A stretch of DNA of 64,000 nt, taken from assembly GCF_052857255.1 (NCBI RefSeq), contig NC_135502.1:157888099-157952098 (forward strand), given 5' to 3'. This DNA comes from Amblyomma americanum (taxonomy: Eukaryota > Arthropoda > Arachnida > Ixodida > Ixodidae). The notes under the pieces were generated by a model that was given only the letters and a program-made list of their open reading frames with translations, was not told the DNA's origin and did not search any database. Made by a program: the position numbers and the translations under genes. Shown here in pieces: positions 32,483-46,544 of this stretch. Position 1 is the first letter of the stretch; each line of letters starts with the position of its first letter.

Positions 32483-34268
32483 ATGGCACAACGCTTCCTC
32501 ACACTGGAGGCCGCAATTGACCTTTTCTTCAGCCTTCCCGAGGACGAACGCGAAGGTGCGTCTATATGCCAATTGCCGCCTGATGAAGATGACAATATTA
32601 CTGATGAGGAGCACGTGAACGAAAATGACTTTTCTGAAGTTGTTCCCGATGATGTTTGCGGGCACGTTGAAGTTATGCAGTGCTGTGATGATGAAGTTGA
32701 TTCGCCTACTGCATGTTCGAATCCTGAGCCACGACGAAAGAAACCAGCGCGGAGCCAGTCGACTGCTGGAAAAGGGCGCAAGTCTGCAAACAAGGCTGGA
32801 AAAACAATAACTCCAAAGCGCTCCCTTAGCGCAGTATGGGGTGACCGTGCTACGTTTGACAAAACACTTCCCAGAGAGGACCCTCTGTTGTTGCTAGAGG
32901 CATTTCCTGAGCTAGCGGACATGAGCCCATTTATGCTGTTCAGCAAAATTATTCCTCCAGAATATCTTGGTTCACTGGCTGAACTGACAGCAAGGTACGC
33001 ACTCCAAAAGGGGGAGGAGGTGGACGTCACCGGAGCGGACATAGGTCAGTTTTTCGGTCTCTTACTTCTCAGCGGATATCACTCCGTTCCATCTGAGGAC
33101 TCGTATTGGAGCACCGCAGAAGACCTTCGTGTGCCTTTAGTCGCGACAGTGATGGCCCGCAATAGGTTCCGGCAGCTGAAAAGGTTTTTTCATGTAGTTG
33201 ACAACACTCATTTGAAAGCAGGCGAGAAGATGGGCAAGATTCAGCCGTTTTACGACGAAATCTCCAAATGTTTCCTCCAGTTTGGAGTGTTCCACGAAAG
33301 CCTCAGCATTGACGAGTCAATGGTGCCCTATTATGGCCACCACTCGTGCAAAATGTTCATTCGCGGTAAACCTATTCGATTTGGGTATAAGATATGGATG
33401 ATGTGCTCTTCGAATGGGTACCCCTATGCAATGGAAATATATTGCGGGAGAAACGAGAAGGACGAGAAGGCATCTCTCGGGCTGAGGGTTGTTAGCAATA
33501 TGGCATCGGTCCTGCCCGCTCCTGAACAGCACAAAGTGTACTTTGACAACTTTTTCACTTCGCACGGTCTCCTGACAAAACTGGCTGACCAGGGGATTCG
33601 AGCGACGGGGACTGTACGAGATACAAGAACCGGTGGGTGTCCACTGAAGAGCTTGAAAGACGTGGGAAGAGAGGAAAGAGGTTTTTTCTACTACAAGTGT
33701 GACGGGGTGGTCTACACATGCAGGTGGAACGACAACGCAGTCGTCACAGTTTCTTCAAACCACCTCGGCTATGAGCCTCTTGGAACGGCAAAACGCTTCT
33801 CACGACGCGCGAAAAAAAAAGGTAGACAGTCCTCAACCATATTTGATCAAGAAATACAATGAGGGCATGGGCGGAGTAGATGTTCTCGACCGCCTCCTCG
33901 GAAGTTATCGCCCAAGACTTCGAAGCAAAAAATGGTGGTGGAACCTTTTCGGCAATGGTCTGAACATAGCTGTCGTCGCAGGATGGCTCCTTCACTGCGA
34001 GCTTCACAAAGGAACTGATGCCGCCATGACGCACATAGCATTTCGGCGGAACGTCGTCATGTCTTTGCTGCACCTCAAGCAGATAATCACTGTGCGGCCT
34101 GGACCTCGGTTTTATCCGAGACGGGAGGATAGAAAAACTGATGGCCACTACATCATCTCAGTAACTCAGGGCAGGTGTGCAGAGTGCAAGAAAAATACCA
34201 CGAACCAGTGTCAGCAGTGCAAAAAGCGCCTGCACACGAAGTGCGTTGCAGCATACCATGGCTTGTAA
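32483..34268 (+). pseudogene. piggyBac transposase with 1-bp frameshift, copy 3
   Basis: The reading frame matches copy 2 up to Lys446. There the run of eight A becomes nine (33812-33820), and the frame ends at 33862 after a short unrelated tail (459 aa in all). The remainder (residues 447-594) continues in another frame to the stop at 34266-34268. The truncated product keeps D277 and D355 but lacks D466, D469 and the Cys/His domain, so it should be catalytically dead. Downstream, Phe588 is replaced by Val. A homopolymer sequencing error, or slippage during transcription that restores the frame, are alternatives. However, copy 4 shows the same A9, with the same linked substitutions. Confidence 0.88.
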
Positions 34269-34413
34269 AGTGTTCACTGGCCTACAGCAAGTAGGATGGA
34301 AAAAAGAAGTTTTCGCAAGTTTTGTTATAAACATTTATACTTTTTAAAGGCCTTGTATGACGCTAATATTAATTCTTCTGTTAACATGAGTAAGCAATAC
34401 CCATTTAGCAGCC

Positions 34414-34419
34414 AATAAA
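34414..34419 (+). promoter_or_regulatory. Poly(A) signal, copy 3
   Basis: AATAAA in the same 3' UTR context as copy 2. Confidence 0.65.
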
Positions 34420-34463
34420 AGTTGTTCTAGACAATTTTTGTGTTTTTCATATGGGAAACGCCA

Positions 34464-34483
34464 ATGTTCCAAAAATGGAACAT
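34464..34483. repeat. Right internal palindrome, copy 3
   Basis: ATGTTCC-AAAAAT-GGAACAT, as in copy 2. Confidence 0.78.
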
Positions 34484-34601
34484 GCAAAAAAACCTACTAA
34501 GTCTTCATGAATGCGGCTGTATTTTTTTTCATAGTTAATTTAGAAGGCCAATGCAAATTATCAACATCAATTTCAGTTTTTTAACTATATCTTCATAGTG
34601 C

Positions 34602-34618
34602 GGCGTTTAAAAGGTTAA
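34602..34618. repeat. Right terminal inverted repeat plus TTAA, copy 3
   Basis: GGCGTTTAAAAGG, then TTAA, then satellite GAAGCTC. Confidence 0.92.
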
Positions 34619-37600
34619 GAAGCTCTTGGTTGGAGAAGCGCCATTTTGGAGAAATTCTCTGTTGAGAAACTTCATGTTGGAAAAACCCTATGTTGAAGAA
34701 ACTTTAAGTCGGATAAACTTCATATTGGAGAAACTCCCTGTTAAGGACACCATGTTTCAGAAAGTCCATGTTTCAGAAGCTCCCTGCTCTAGAAAATTTC
34801 TTTTGGAGAAACTCCCAGTTGGACAAACTCCCTGTTGGGCAATCTCCCTTCTTTAGAAACTCTCCGTTGGAGAAACTCCATGTTAATGAATTTCTGTTAG
34901 AGAAACTCACTGTAAGAAAAACTCCCTGATGGAGAACCTCTCTGTTGCAGAAACATCATTTGGAGCAAATGCTTGAAGGAGAAACTCCATGTTGGAGAAA
35001 CTCCCTGTTAGGGACACTATATTTTAGAAACTGCCAGTCGAATAAATTTTCTGTTTAGAAACTCCATGCTGGAGGAACTCCATGTTGGGGAAACTCTATG
35101 TTGCATAAAATCCACATTGACGGAACTCTCTGTTGGAGAAACTCTATCAGAGGAAGTATCTGTTGCAGAAACTCTATGTTGGAGGAAATGTCTCTTGGAG
35201 AAACTCTGTTAAAGAAAATTCCTGTTGGAGGAACTCTATGTTGAAGACACTCACTGTTGCATAAATTTCATGTTGCAGAAACTCCATGTTCGAGAAACAC
35301 CATGTTTAGAGAAACTCTCTTTGCGAAACTACGTTGCAGAAACTCCATGATTAAGAAACTGCCTGTTAGAGATTTTCCATGTTAGTGTAGCTCCCTCTTG
35401 AAGAAAATTCATGTTGGAGCAAATCCATGTTGGAGAAACTCCAGGTTGGAGAAATTCCCGGTTAGGGAAATTTTTTGTTTGAGAAACTCCATGCTGAAAA
35501 ATATCCATGCTGGAGAAACTGCAAGTTGGAGAATCTCTCTTTTGGAGAATCTCCCTGCAGGAGAAACTCCTTGTCAATGAAACTCAATAGTGGAGAAATA
35601 CCCCGTTAGAGGAACTCCCTGTTACATAACTTCTGTGTTGGAAAAACCCATTTTGGAGCAAATCCTCTATATTAGAGAAAATATCTGTTAAGGACAGTCA
35701 ATGTCGAAGAAACTAGCTTTTGAGAAACTCCATTCTGGAGAAACTCCATGTTGGATAACCTAAAATTTGGAGAAACTTCATGTTGGAGAACTCAATGTTG
35801 GATAAATTAAGTTGGAGAAACTCCCTGTTTAGAAACGCAAAGCTTGAGAAAATTCATGTTAGAGGAATAACCTGTTCGAGAAACTACATTGGAAAAACAG
35901 TTCGAAAAACTCCATGTTAGAGAAACTCTCCGTTGAGAAACTGTATGTTGGAGAACTGGCGATTGGCGAAACTCTCTGTTGGAGAAACTCTTGGTTGGAG
36001 AAACTCCCTGTTAGAGCGTCTCCCTGTTTGATAAACTTAGTTGAAGAAAATCACTGTTGGATAAAATTAATGTTGGAGAATATCTCTGTTGGAGAAACTC
36101 AGTGTTGGACATACTCCCAGTTGGAGGTACTCCATGTTGAAGAATCTCACTGTTGGATAAATTCATGTTGGAGAAACTTCCTGTTGGAGAAACTCCATGT
36201 TTAGAGAGAGTCCATCTTGAAGAAGCTCCTTGTTGGAGAAACTGTATTTTGGAGAAACTCCCTGTTGGAGAAACTCCCTGCTGGATGAATTTCAAGTTTG
36301 AGAAACTCACTGTTGAAGAAATTCTGCTGAAAAACTCCACACTGAATAAACACTATGCTGGCGAAACTCCATGCTGGTGAAGCTCTATGTTGGAGAATCT
36401 CCCTGGTATAGAAATTTTCTGTTAGAGAATCTCCTTATTGGAGAAACACCCTTTTGGACAAACTTCATGTTCGAAAAATTCTACGTTGGAGAATCTCTCT
36501 GCTCGAGAAAGTCCTTATTGGAGAAACTCACTGTTGAACAAACTTCCTGTTAAAGAATATCCTGGTTGGAGAAACTCTATTAAGAAGAAACTATATTTTG
36601 GAGAACCTCTGTTGGAGAACTTCATGTTGGAGAAACCCTGTTGGAGATACTCCATGTTAGTTAGAGAAACTCCCTGTTGGAGAAACTCCATGCTGGATAA
36701 ACTCCACGTTGGAGGATCTCTGTTTGAGAGGCTCCATGTTGGAGACACTTCATGCTGGAGAGAATCTGTATTGCACAACCCCTCTCTCGGAGAAACTCCC
36801 TTTCGGTGAAACTTTCTGTTGAGAAACTCTTTGTTGGATAAGCTCCCTGTTGAAGCTCCCTGTCGGAGAATCTTCATTGAGAAACTTCCTGTTGGAGAAT
36901 GTTTCTATTTGAGAAACTCCACTTTGTAAAAAGTCCCTGTTGGAGAAACACTGTTGCAGAAACTCCCTGCTGGAGAAAATTCCTGTTGGAGAAACACCCT
37001 CTTGGTGCAAAATTATGCTGCAGAAACTCTATGTGGCAGAAGCTCCCTGTTGGAGAATCTCCCTGTTGGAGAAATACCCTGTTGAAGGTCCCTTTCGCTG
37101 AAACTTATTGTTGAAGAAACTCTGGATTGGAGAAACTCTCTGTTGGAGAAACACAATTTTGAAGAAAGTTCATGTTCCAGAAACTCTTCATTAGAGAAAC
37201 CCTCTGTTGGAGAAACTCCCTGTTGGATAAAGTTCATGTTAGAGAAACTCCGGGTTGGAGAAACTCTCTGTTGGAGAAACTTCATTTTGGAGAAAATTCG
37301 TGTTGGAAAAACTCCGTGTGGCAGAAACTCTAGGTTGGAGAAACTCTATGGTTAAAAACTCGGAGTAGGTGAAATTCTCTTTTGGAGACACACCCTCTTC
37401 GAGAAAATGTATGTTGGAGAAACTTCCTCTTGGAGAAATTCTATGTTGAAGGAACTCTTCGTTGGAGAAACTTCGTTCAGTAGGAAGTCGATGTTTGAGA
37501 TGCTCTCTGTTAGAGAAACTTCATGTTGGAGAACCTCTAAGTTGCAGAAACATCCCATTAGAGAAACTTCCTGTTGGTGAAAAGCCTTGGAGAAACTCCT

Positions 37601-38483
37601 GTTCCAGAAACTCTGTATAGAGAAACTCTGTTGGAAAAACTCCATTCTGGATAAACTCAATGCTAGTGAAATTGTATGTTAGAGAATTTTCCTGTTGGAG
37701 AAACACCCTGTTAGACAAAGTCCATATTGGAGAAACTCCCTGTTGGAGGAATTTTATGTTTGATAAACTCCATGTTGAATAAACTCCTTGTTGGATATAC
37801 TCCCTTGATGGACACTCCCTGATAGAGAAACACCCTGTTAGAGAATCTTTCTGTTGGAAAAATTCCATGTTGGAGAAAATTCCCGTTGAGAAACTCTATG
37901 TTAGAAAAACTACATGTTGTAAAAATTCCTATGTCGTACAAGCTCCCTGTTGGAGAAACTCCCTGTTCTTTAACTTCCTGTTAGAGAAACTTCTTTGAGA
38001 AACTCCACGTTGGAGAAACTCCCTTTAGAGAAAATCCATGCTTGAGAAGCTTCCTATTAGAGAAACTCCATGTTGCAGAAGCTCGCTGTTGGAGAAACTC
38101 AATGGTGGAGAAATTCCTGGTTGGCTAAAATCCTTGTTGGTTAAACTCCAGTTGGAGAAACTCCCTGTTTGAGAAAATTTATCCTGTAGAAACTCCCTGT
38201 TGGAGAAATTTCTTGTACGGGACACTTCATGTTTGAGAAAATCTCTGTTGAAGAAACTCTCCATTGGAGAAACTCGTTGTTGGAGAGACTCCATGTTTGA
38301 GAAACTCTATGGTGGAGAAAGTCTATGTTGCAGAAACTCCCTGTTGAGAAACTCCCTCCTGCAGAAACTTCCAGTTGGAGAAACACCCTGTTGAAGCTCT
38401 TTGTCGGAGAAAATTTATGTTCGAGAAGCTCTCTCTTGGAGAAACTTGCTGTTGGAGGAACTCTCTTTGGACAAACTCCCTGA
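34615..38483 (+). repeat. HOR subunit type A (copy A3)
   Basis: 3,869 bp. It carries the private variants ctgtttagaaactcc (35051), gaggaagtatctg (35151) and a 1-bp loss in gataaacttagttg (about 36030). All of these are also found in A4 (61326 onwards), so A3 and A4 are copies of each other. Confidence 0.9.
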
Positions 38484-38487
38484 TTAA
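38484..38487. other. Empty piggyBac target site (A|B boundary)
   Basis: Uninterrupted CCCTGA-TTAA-GAAGCTC context. Confidence 0.9.
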
Positions 38488-41400
38488 GAAGCTCTTGGTT
38501 GGAGAAAGCACATTTTGGAGAAATTCTTTCTTGGAGAAACTTCATGTTGGAAAAACTTTATGTTGAAGAAATTTTAAGTCGGATTAACTTCATTATGGAG
38601 AAACTCCTTGTTAGGGACACCATGTTTCAGAAAGTCCATGTTTCAGAAGCTCCCTGCTGGAGAAAAATCTTTTTGGAGAAACTCTCAGCTGGACAAACTT
38701 CCTGTTGGGCAATCTCCCTTCTTTAGAAACTCTCCTTTGGAGAAACTCCATGTTAATGTATCTCTGTTTGAGAAACTCACTGTAAAAGAAACTCCCTGAT
38801 GGAGAACCTCTCTGTTGCAGAAACATCATTTGGAGCAAATCCTTGAAGGAGAAACTCCGTGTTGGAGAAACTCCCTGTTAGGGACACTGTATGTTTTAGA
38901 AACTGCCAGTCGAAGAAATTTCCAGTTGAGAAACTCCATGCTGGAAGAACTCCATGTTGGAGAAACTCCCTGTAAGGAACACAATGTTTTAGAAACTGCC
39001 AGTCGGAAAAATTTTCTGTTGAGAAACTCCATGCTCGAGGAACTCCATGTTGGAGACACTCTATGTTCCATAAAATCTATATTGACGGACTCTCTGTTGG
39101 AGAAATTCTTTATTGGAGGAAGTCTCTGTTGCAGAAACTCTATGTTGGAGGAAATGTCTCTTGGAGAAACTCTGTTAAGGAAAATTCCTGTTGGATAAAC
39201 TTCATGTTGGAGAAAATCCCTGGTGCTAAACTCCCTGTTGGAGGAACTCCATGTTGAAGACACTCACTGTTGCATAAATTTCATGTTGCAGAAACTCCAT
39301 GTTCGAGAAACTTTATGTTCGGAGAAACGCTGTTTGCGAAACTACGTTGCAAAAACTCGATGATGAAGAAACTGCCTGTTAGAGATTTTTCATGTTAGAG
39401 TAGCTCCCTCTTGAAGAAAATTCATGTTGGAGCAAATCCTTGTTGAAGAAACTCATGTTGGAGAAATTCCCTGTAAGGGAAATTTTTTGTTTGAGAAACT
39501 CTCTGAAGTAACTAAGTTTATAAACTCCATGCCGAAAAATAATCATGCTGGAGAAACTGCATGTTGGAGAATCTCTCTTTTGGAGAAACTCCCTGCAGGA
39601 GAAACTCCTTGTTAATGAAACTCAATAGTGGAGAAATTCCCCGTTAGAGGAACTCCCTGTTACATAACTTCTGTGTTGGAAAAACCCCTTTTGGAGCAAA
39701 TCCTCTATATTAGAGAAAATCTCTGTTAGGGACAGTCAATGTCGAAGAAACTTGCTGTTGAGAAACTCTATTTTGGAGAAACTCCATGTTGGATTACCTA
39801 AAAGTTGGAGAAACTTCATTTTGGAGAAATCAGTGAGTGATAAATTATGTTGGAAAAACTTCCTATTTAGAAGCGCAAAGCTTGAGAAAATCATTGTTAG
39901 AGGAATAACCTGTTCGAGAAACTACATTGGAAAAACAGTTAGAAAATCTCCATGTTAGTGAAACTCTCCGTTGAGAAACTGTATGTTGGAGAACTCGAGA
40001 TTGGCGAAACTCTCTGTTGGAGAAAATCTTTGTTGGAGAAACTCCCTGTTAGAGCATCTCCCTGTTTGATAAACTTATGTTGAAGAAAATCCCTGTTGGA
40101 TAAAATTAATGTTGGAGAAAATCTCTGTAGGAGAAACTCAGTGTTGCACATACTCCCTGTTGGAGGTACTCCATGTTAAATAATCTCACTGTTGGATAAA
40201 TTTCATGTTGCAGAAACTTTCTGTTGGAGAAACTCCATGTTTTGAGACAGTCCATCTTGAAGAAGATCCTTGTTGGAGAAGCTGTATTTTGGAGAAATTC
40301 CCTGTTGGAGAAACTTCCTGCTGGATGAATTTCAAGTTTGAGAAACTCACTGTTGAAGAAATTCTGTTGAAAAACTCCACACTGGATAAACACTATGCTG
40401 GCGAAACTCCATGCTGGAGAAGCTCTATGCTGGAGAATCTCCCTGTTTTAGAAATTTCCTGTTAGAGAATCTCCTTATTGGAGAAACACCCTGTTGGACA
40501 AACTTCATGTTCAATAAATTCTACGTTGGAGAATCTCTCTATTCGAGAAAGTCCTTATTGGAGAAACTCACTGTTGAACAAACTTCCTGTTGGAGAATAT
40601 CCTGGTTGGAGAAACTCTATTAAGAAGAAACTATATTTTGGAAAATCTCTCTGTTGGAAAACCTCATGTTGGAGAAACCCTGTTCTAGATACTCCATGTT
40701 AGTTAGAGCAACTCCCTGTTGGAGAAACTCCATGCTGGATAAACTCCACGTTGGAGGATCTCTGTTTGAGAGGCTCCATGTTGGAGACACTTCATGCTGG
40801 AGAGAATCTGTATTGCACAACCCCTGTGTTGGAGAAAATCCCTTTCGGAGAAACTTTCAGTTGAGAAACTCTTTGTTGGATAAGCTCCCTGTTGAAGCTC
40901 CCTATCGGAGAAACTTCATTGAGAAACTTCCTGTTGGAGAATCCTTCTATTTGAGAAACTCCACTTTGGAAAAGTCCCTGTTGGAGAAACTCTATGTTGC
41001 AGAAACTCCCTGCTGGAGAAAAGTCCTGTTGGAGAAACACCCCCTTGGTGCAAAATTATGCTGGAGAAACTCTATGTTGCAGAAGCTCCCTGTTGGAGAA
41101 TCTCCCTGTTGGAGAAATCCCCTGTTGAAGGTCCCTTTCGCCGAAAATTATTGTTGAAACTCTGGTTTGGAGAAACTCTCTGCTGGAGAAACACCGTTTT
41201 GAAGAAAGTTCATGTTCCAGAAACTTTTCATTAGAGAAACCCTCTGTTGGAGAAACTCCCTGTTGGATAAAGTTCATGTTAGAGAAACTCCGGGTTAAAG
41301 AAACTCTCTGTTGGAAAAACTCCATTTTGGAGAAAATTCGTGTTGGAAAAATTCCGTGAGCCAGAAACTCTCGGTTGGAGAAACTCTAAGGTGAAAAACT

Positions 41401-42540
41401 CGGAGTAGGTGAAATTCTCTGTTGGAGACACACCCTCTTCGAGAAAATGTATGTTGGAGAAACTTCCTCTTGGAGAAATTCTATGTTGGAGAAACTCTTC
41501 GTTCGAGAAACTTCGTTCAGTAGGAAGTCGATGTTTGAGATGCTCTCTGTTAGAGAAGCTTCATGATGGACAACCTCTATATTGCAGAAACATCCTATTA
41601 GAGAAACTTCATGTTGGTGAAAAGCCTTGGAGAAACTCCTGTTCCAGAAACACTATGTTGGAAAAACTCCATTATGGAGAAACTCTCTGTTGGAAAAACT
41701 CCATTCTGGATAATCTCCATGCTAGTGAAATTGTATGTTAGAGAATCTTCCTGTTGGAGAAACACCCTTTTGGACAAACTTCATATTGGAGAAACTCTTG
41801 TTAGAGGAATTTTATGTTTGATAAACTCCATGTTGAATAACTCCTTGTTGGATATACTCCCTTGATGGACACTCCCTGTTGGAGAAACACCCTGTTAGAG
41901 AATCTTTCTATTGGAAAAGTTCCATGTTGGAGAAAATTCCCGTTGAGAAACTCCATGTTAAAAAAACTGCATGTTGTAAAAATTCCTATGTTGTACAAGC
42001 TCCCTGTTGGAGAAACTCCCTGTTCTTTAACTTCCTGTTAGAGAAACTTCTTAGAGAAACTCCACGTTGGAGAAACTCCCTTTTGAGAAAATCCATGCTT
42101 GAGAAGCTTCCTATTAGAGAAACTCCATGTCGCAGAAGCTCGCTGTTGGAGAAACTCCATGGTGGAGAAATTCCTGGTTGGATAAACACCTTCTTGGTTA
42201 AACTCCAGTTGGAGAAACTCCCTGTTTGAGAAATTTTATCCTGTAAAAACTCCCTGTTGGAGAAATTTCTTGTACGAGACAATTCATGTTTGAGAAAATC
42301 CCTGTTGAAGAAACTCTCCATTGGAGAAACTCGTTGTTGGAGAGACTCCATGTTTGAGAAACTCTATGGTGGAGAAAGTCTATGTTGCAGAAACTCCCTG
42401 TTGAGAAACTCCCTCCTGGAGAAACTTCCAGTTGGAGAAACACCCTGTTGAAGCTCTTTGTCGGAGAAAATTTATGTTCGAGAAGCTTCATTTTGGAGAA
42501 ACTTGCTTTTGGAGAAACTCTCCTTGGACAAACTCCCTGA
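38484..42540 (+). repeat. HOR subunit type B (copy B3)
   Basis: 4,057 bp, the same length as B2 and nearly identical to it at +14,713 bp. Confidence 0.9.
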
Positions 42541-42544
42541 TTAA
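42541..42544. other. Empty piggyBac target site (B|C boundary)
   Basis: Uninterrupted CCCTGA-TTAA-GAAGCTC context. Confidence 0.9.
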
Positions 42545-45500
42545 GAAGCTCTTGGTTGGAGAAGCCCCATTTTAAAGAAATTCTCTGTTGGAGAAACTTC
42601 ATGTTGTAAAAACTCTATGTTGAAGAAACTTTAAGTCGGATAAACTTCATATTGGAGAAAATCCCTGTTAGGGACACCATGTTTCAGAAAGTCCATGTTT
42701 CAGAAGCTCCCTGCTGGAGAAAATTCCTTTTGAAGAAACTCTCAGTTGGACAAACTCCCTGTTGGGCAATCTCCCTTCTTTAGAAACTCTCCTTTGGAGA
42801 AACTCCATGTTAATGAATTTCTGTTGGAGAAACTCACTGTTAGAGAAACTCCCTGATGGAGAACCTCCCTGTTGCAGAAACATCATTTGGAGCAAATGCT
42901 TGAAGGAGAAACTCCGTGTTGGAGAAACTCCCTGTTAGAGACACTGTATGTTTTAGAAACTGCCAGTCGAAGAAATTTCCTGTTGAGAAACTCTATGCTG
43001 CAGGAAATCCATGTTGGAGAAACTCCCTGTTAGGGACACTATGTCTTAGAAACTGCCAGTCGAATAAATTTTCTGTTGGGAAACTCCATGCTGGAGGAAC
43101 TACATGTTGGAGAAACTATATGTTGCATAAAATTCATATTGACGGAACTCTCTGTTGGAGAAACTCTATTGGAGGAAGTGTCTGTTGCAGAAACTCTATG
43201 TTGGAGGAAATGTCTCTTGGAGAAACTCTGTTAAAGATAATTCCTGTTGTATGAACTTCATGTTGGAGAAAATCCCTTTTGCGAAACTCCCTGTTGGAGG
43301 AACTCCATGTTGAAGACACTCACTGTTGCATAAATTTCATGTTGCAGAAACTCCATGTTCGAGAAACTCCATGTTCAGAGAAACGCTCTTTGCGAAACTA
43401 CGTTGCAGAAACTCCATGATTAAGAAACTGCCTGTTAGAGATTTTTCATGTTAGTGTAGCTCCCACTTGAAGAAAATCCATGTTGGAGCAAATTCTTGTT
43501 GGAGAATCTCGGTGTTGCAGAAATTCCCTGTTAGGGAAATTTTTGTTTGAGAAACTCCATGCCGAAAAATATCCATGCTGGAGGAACTGCCAGTTGGAGA
43601 ATCTCTCTTTTGGAGAAACTCCCTGCAGGAGAAACTCCTTGTTAATGAAACTCAATAGTGGAGAAATTCCCCGTTAGAGGAACTCCCTGTTACATAACTT
43701 CTGTGTTGGAAAAACCCCTTTTGGAGCAAATCCTCTATATTAGAGAAAATCTCTGTTAGGGACAGTCAATGTCGAAGAAACTTGCTGTTGAGAAACTCTA
43801 TTTTGGAGAAACTCCATGTTGGATTACCTAAAAGTTGGAGAAACTTCATTTTGGAGAAATCAATGTTGGATAAATTATGGTGGAGAAACTCCCTATTTAG
43901 AAACGCAAAGCTTGAGAAAATCATTGTTAGAGGAATAACCTGTTCGAGAAACTACATCGGAAAAACAGTTCGAAAATCTCCATGTTAGAGAAACTCTCCG
44001 TTGAGAAACTGTATGTTGGAGAACTCGAGATTGGCGAAACTCTCTGTTGGAGAAAATCTTTGTTGGAGAAACTCCCTGTTAGAGCATCTCCCTGTTTGAT
44101 AAACTTATGTTGAAGAAAATCCCTGTTGGATAAAATTAATGTTGGAGAAAATCTCTGTAGGAGAAACTCAGTGCTGCACATACTCCCTGTTGGAGGTACT
44201 CCATGTTGAATAATCTCACTGTTGGATAAATTTCATGTTGCAGAAACTTTCTGTTGGCGAAACTCCATGTTTTGAGACAGTCCATCTTGAAGAAGATCCT
44301 TGTTGGAGAAGCTGTATTTTGGAGAAATTCCCTGTTGGAGAAACTTCCTGCTGGATGAATTTCAAGTTTAAGAAACTCACTGTTGAAGAAATTTTGTTGA
44401 AAAACTCCACACTGGATAAACACTATGCTGGCGAAACTCCATGCTGGAGAAGCTCTATGCTGGAGAATCTCCCTGTTTTAGAAATTTCCTGTTAGAGAAT
44501 CTCCTTATTGGAGAAACACCCTGTTGGACAAACTTCATGTTCAATAAATTCTACGTTGGAGAATCTCTCTGTTCGAGAAAGTCCTTATTGGAGAAACTCA
44601 CTGTTGAACAACCTTCCTGTTGGAGAATATCCTGGTTGGAGAAACTCTATTAGGAAGACACTATATTTTGGAGAATCTCTGTTGGAGATACTCCATGTTA
44701 GTTAGAGAAACTCCCTGTTGGAGAAACTCCATGCTGGATATACTCCACGTTGGAGGATCTCTGTTTGAGAGGCTCCATGTTGGAGACACTTCATGCTGGA
44801 GAGAATCTGTATTGCACAACCCCTGTGTTGGAGAAAATCCCTTTCGGAGAAACTTTCAGTTGAGAAACTCTTTGTTGGATAAGCTCCCTGTTGAAGCTCC
44901 CTATCGGAGAAACTTCATTGAGAAACTTCCTGTTGGAGAATCCTTCTATTTGAGAAACTCCACTTTGGAAAAGTCCCTGTTGGAGAAACTCTATGTTGCA
45001 GAAACTCCCTGCTGGAGAAAAGTCCTGTTGGAGAAACACCCCCTTGGTGCAAAATTATGCTGGAGAAACTCTATGTTGCAGAAGCTCCCTGTTGGAGAAT
45101 CTCCCTGTTGGAGAAATACCCTGTTGAAGGTCCCTTTCGCCGAAAATTATTGTTGAAGAAACTCTGGTTTGGAGAAACTCTCTGCTGGACAAACACCATT
45201 TTGAAGAAAGTTCATGTTCCAGAAACTTTTCATTAGAGAAACCCTCTGTTGGAGAAACTCCCTGTTGGATAAAGTTCATGTTAGAGAAACTCCGGGTTAA
45301 AGAAACTCTCTGTTGGAAAAACTCTATTTTGGAGAAAATTCGTGTTGGAAAAACTTCGTGTGCCAGAAACTCTCGGTTGGAGAAACTCTATGGTGAAAAA
45401 CTCGGAGTAGGTGAAATTCTCTGTTGGAGACACACCCTCTTCGAGAAAATGTATGTTGCAGAAAATTCCTCTTGGAGATATTCTATGTTGGAGAAACTCT

Positions 45501-46544
45501 TCGTTGGAGAAACTTCGTTCAGTAGGAAGTCGGTGTTTGAGATGCTCTCTGTTAGAGAAACTTCATGTTGGAGAACCTCTATATTGCAGAAACTTTCTAT
45601 TAGAGAAACTTCCTGTTGGTGAAAAGCCTTGGAGAAACTCCTGTTCCAGAAACTCTATGTTGTAGAAACTCCATTATGGATAAACTCTCTGTTGGAAAAA
45701 CTCCATTCTGGATAAACTCCATGCTAGTGAAATTGTATGTTAGAGAATCTTCCTGTTAAAGAAACACCCTGTTGGACAAACTCCATATTGGAGAGACTCC
45801 CTGTTGGAGAAATTTTATGTTTGATAAACTCCATGTTGAATAAACTCTTTGTTGGATATACTCCCTTGATGGACACTCCCTGTTGGACAAACATCCTGTT
45901 AGAGAATCTTTCTATTGGAAAAATTCCATGTTGGAGAAAATTCCCGTTGAGAAACTCCATGTTAGAAAAACTGCATGATGTAAAAATTCCTATGTTGTAC
46001 AAGCTCCCTGTTGGAGAAACTCCCTGTTCTTTAACTTCCTGTTAGAGAAACTTCTTAGAGAAACTCCACCTTGGAGAAACTCCCTTTTGAGAAAATCCAT
46101 GCTTGAGAAGCTTCCTATTCGAGAAACTCCATGTTGCAGAAACTCACTGTTGGAGAAACTCAGTGGTGGAGAAATTCCTGGTTGGATAAACTCCTTGTTG
46201 GTTAAACTCGAGTTGGAGAAACTCCCTGTTTGAGAAAATTTATCCTGTAAAAACTCCCTGTTGGAGAAATTTCTTGTACGAGACACTTCATGTTTGAGAA
46301 AATCCCTGTTGAAGAAACTCTCCATTGGAGAAACTCGTTGTTGGAGAGACTCCATGTTTGAGAAACTCTATGGTGGAGAAAGTCTATGTTGCAGAAACTC
46401 CCTGTTAAGAAACTCCCTACTGGAGAAACTTCCAGTTGGAGAAACACCCTGTTGAAGCTCTTTGTCGGAGAAAATTTATGTTCGAGAAGCTTCATTTTGG
46501 AGAAACTTGCTTTTGGAGAAACTCTCCTTGGACAAACTCCCTGA
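42541..46544 (+). repeat. Mosaic HOR subunit, C-type start and B-type end
   Basis: 4,004 bp. It opens with the C-type gaagccccattttaaag variant and C-type cassette. It becomes B-like from roughly 44.0 kb and ends with the B-type variants (cagttggag, gaagcttcattttgg, agaaactctcc), not the C-type end found beside every piggyBac copy. Confidence 0.8.

Larger units (their letters stand above)
31816..34614 (+). mobile_element. piggyBac-type transposon copy 3 (2,799 bp), transposase frameshifted
   Basis: TTAA lies at 31812-31815 and at 34615-34618. Both terminal repeats and all three internal palindromes are intact (31830-31849, 32168-32195, 34464-34483). It is one base longer than copy 2 because of an A8-to-A9 run in the transposase. 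It looks identical to copy 4 and shares with it about eight differences from copy 2. Its ends should still be recognisable by a transposase supplied from elsewhere. Confidence 0.95.
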
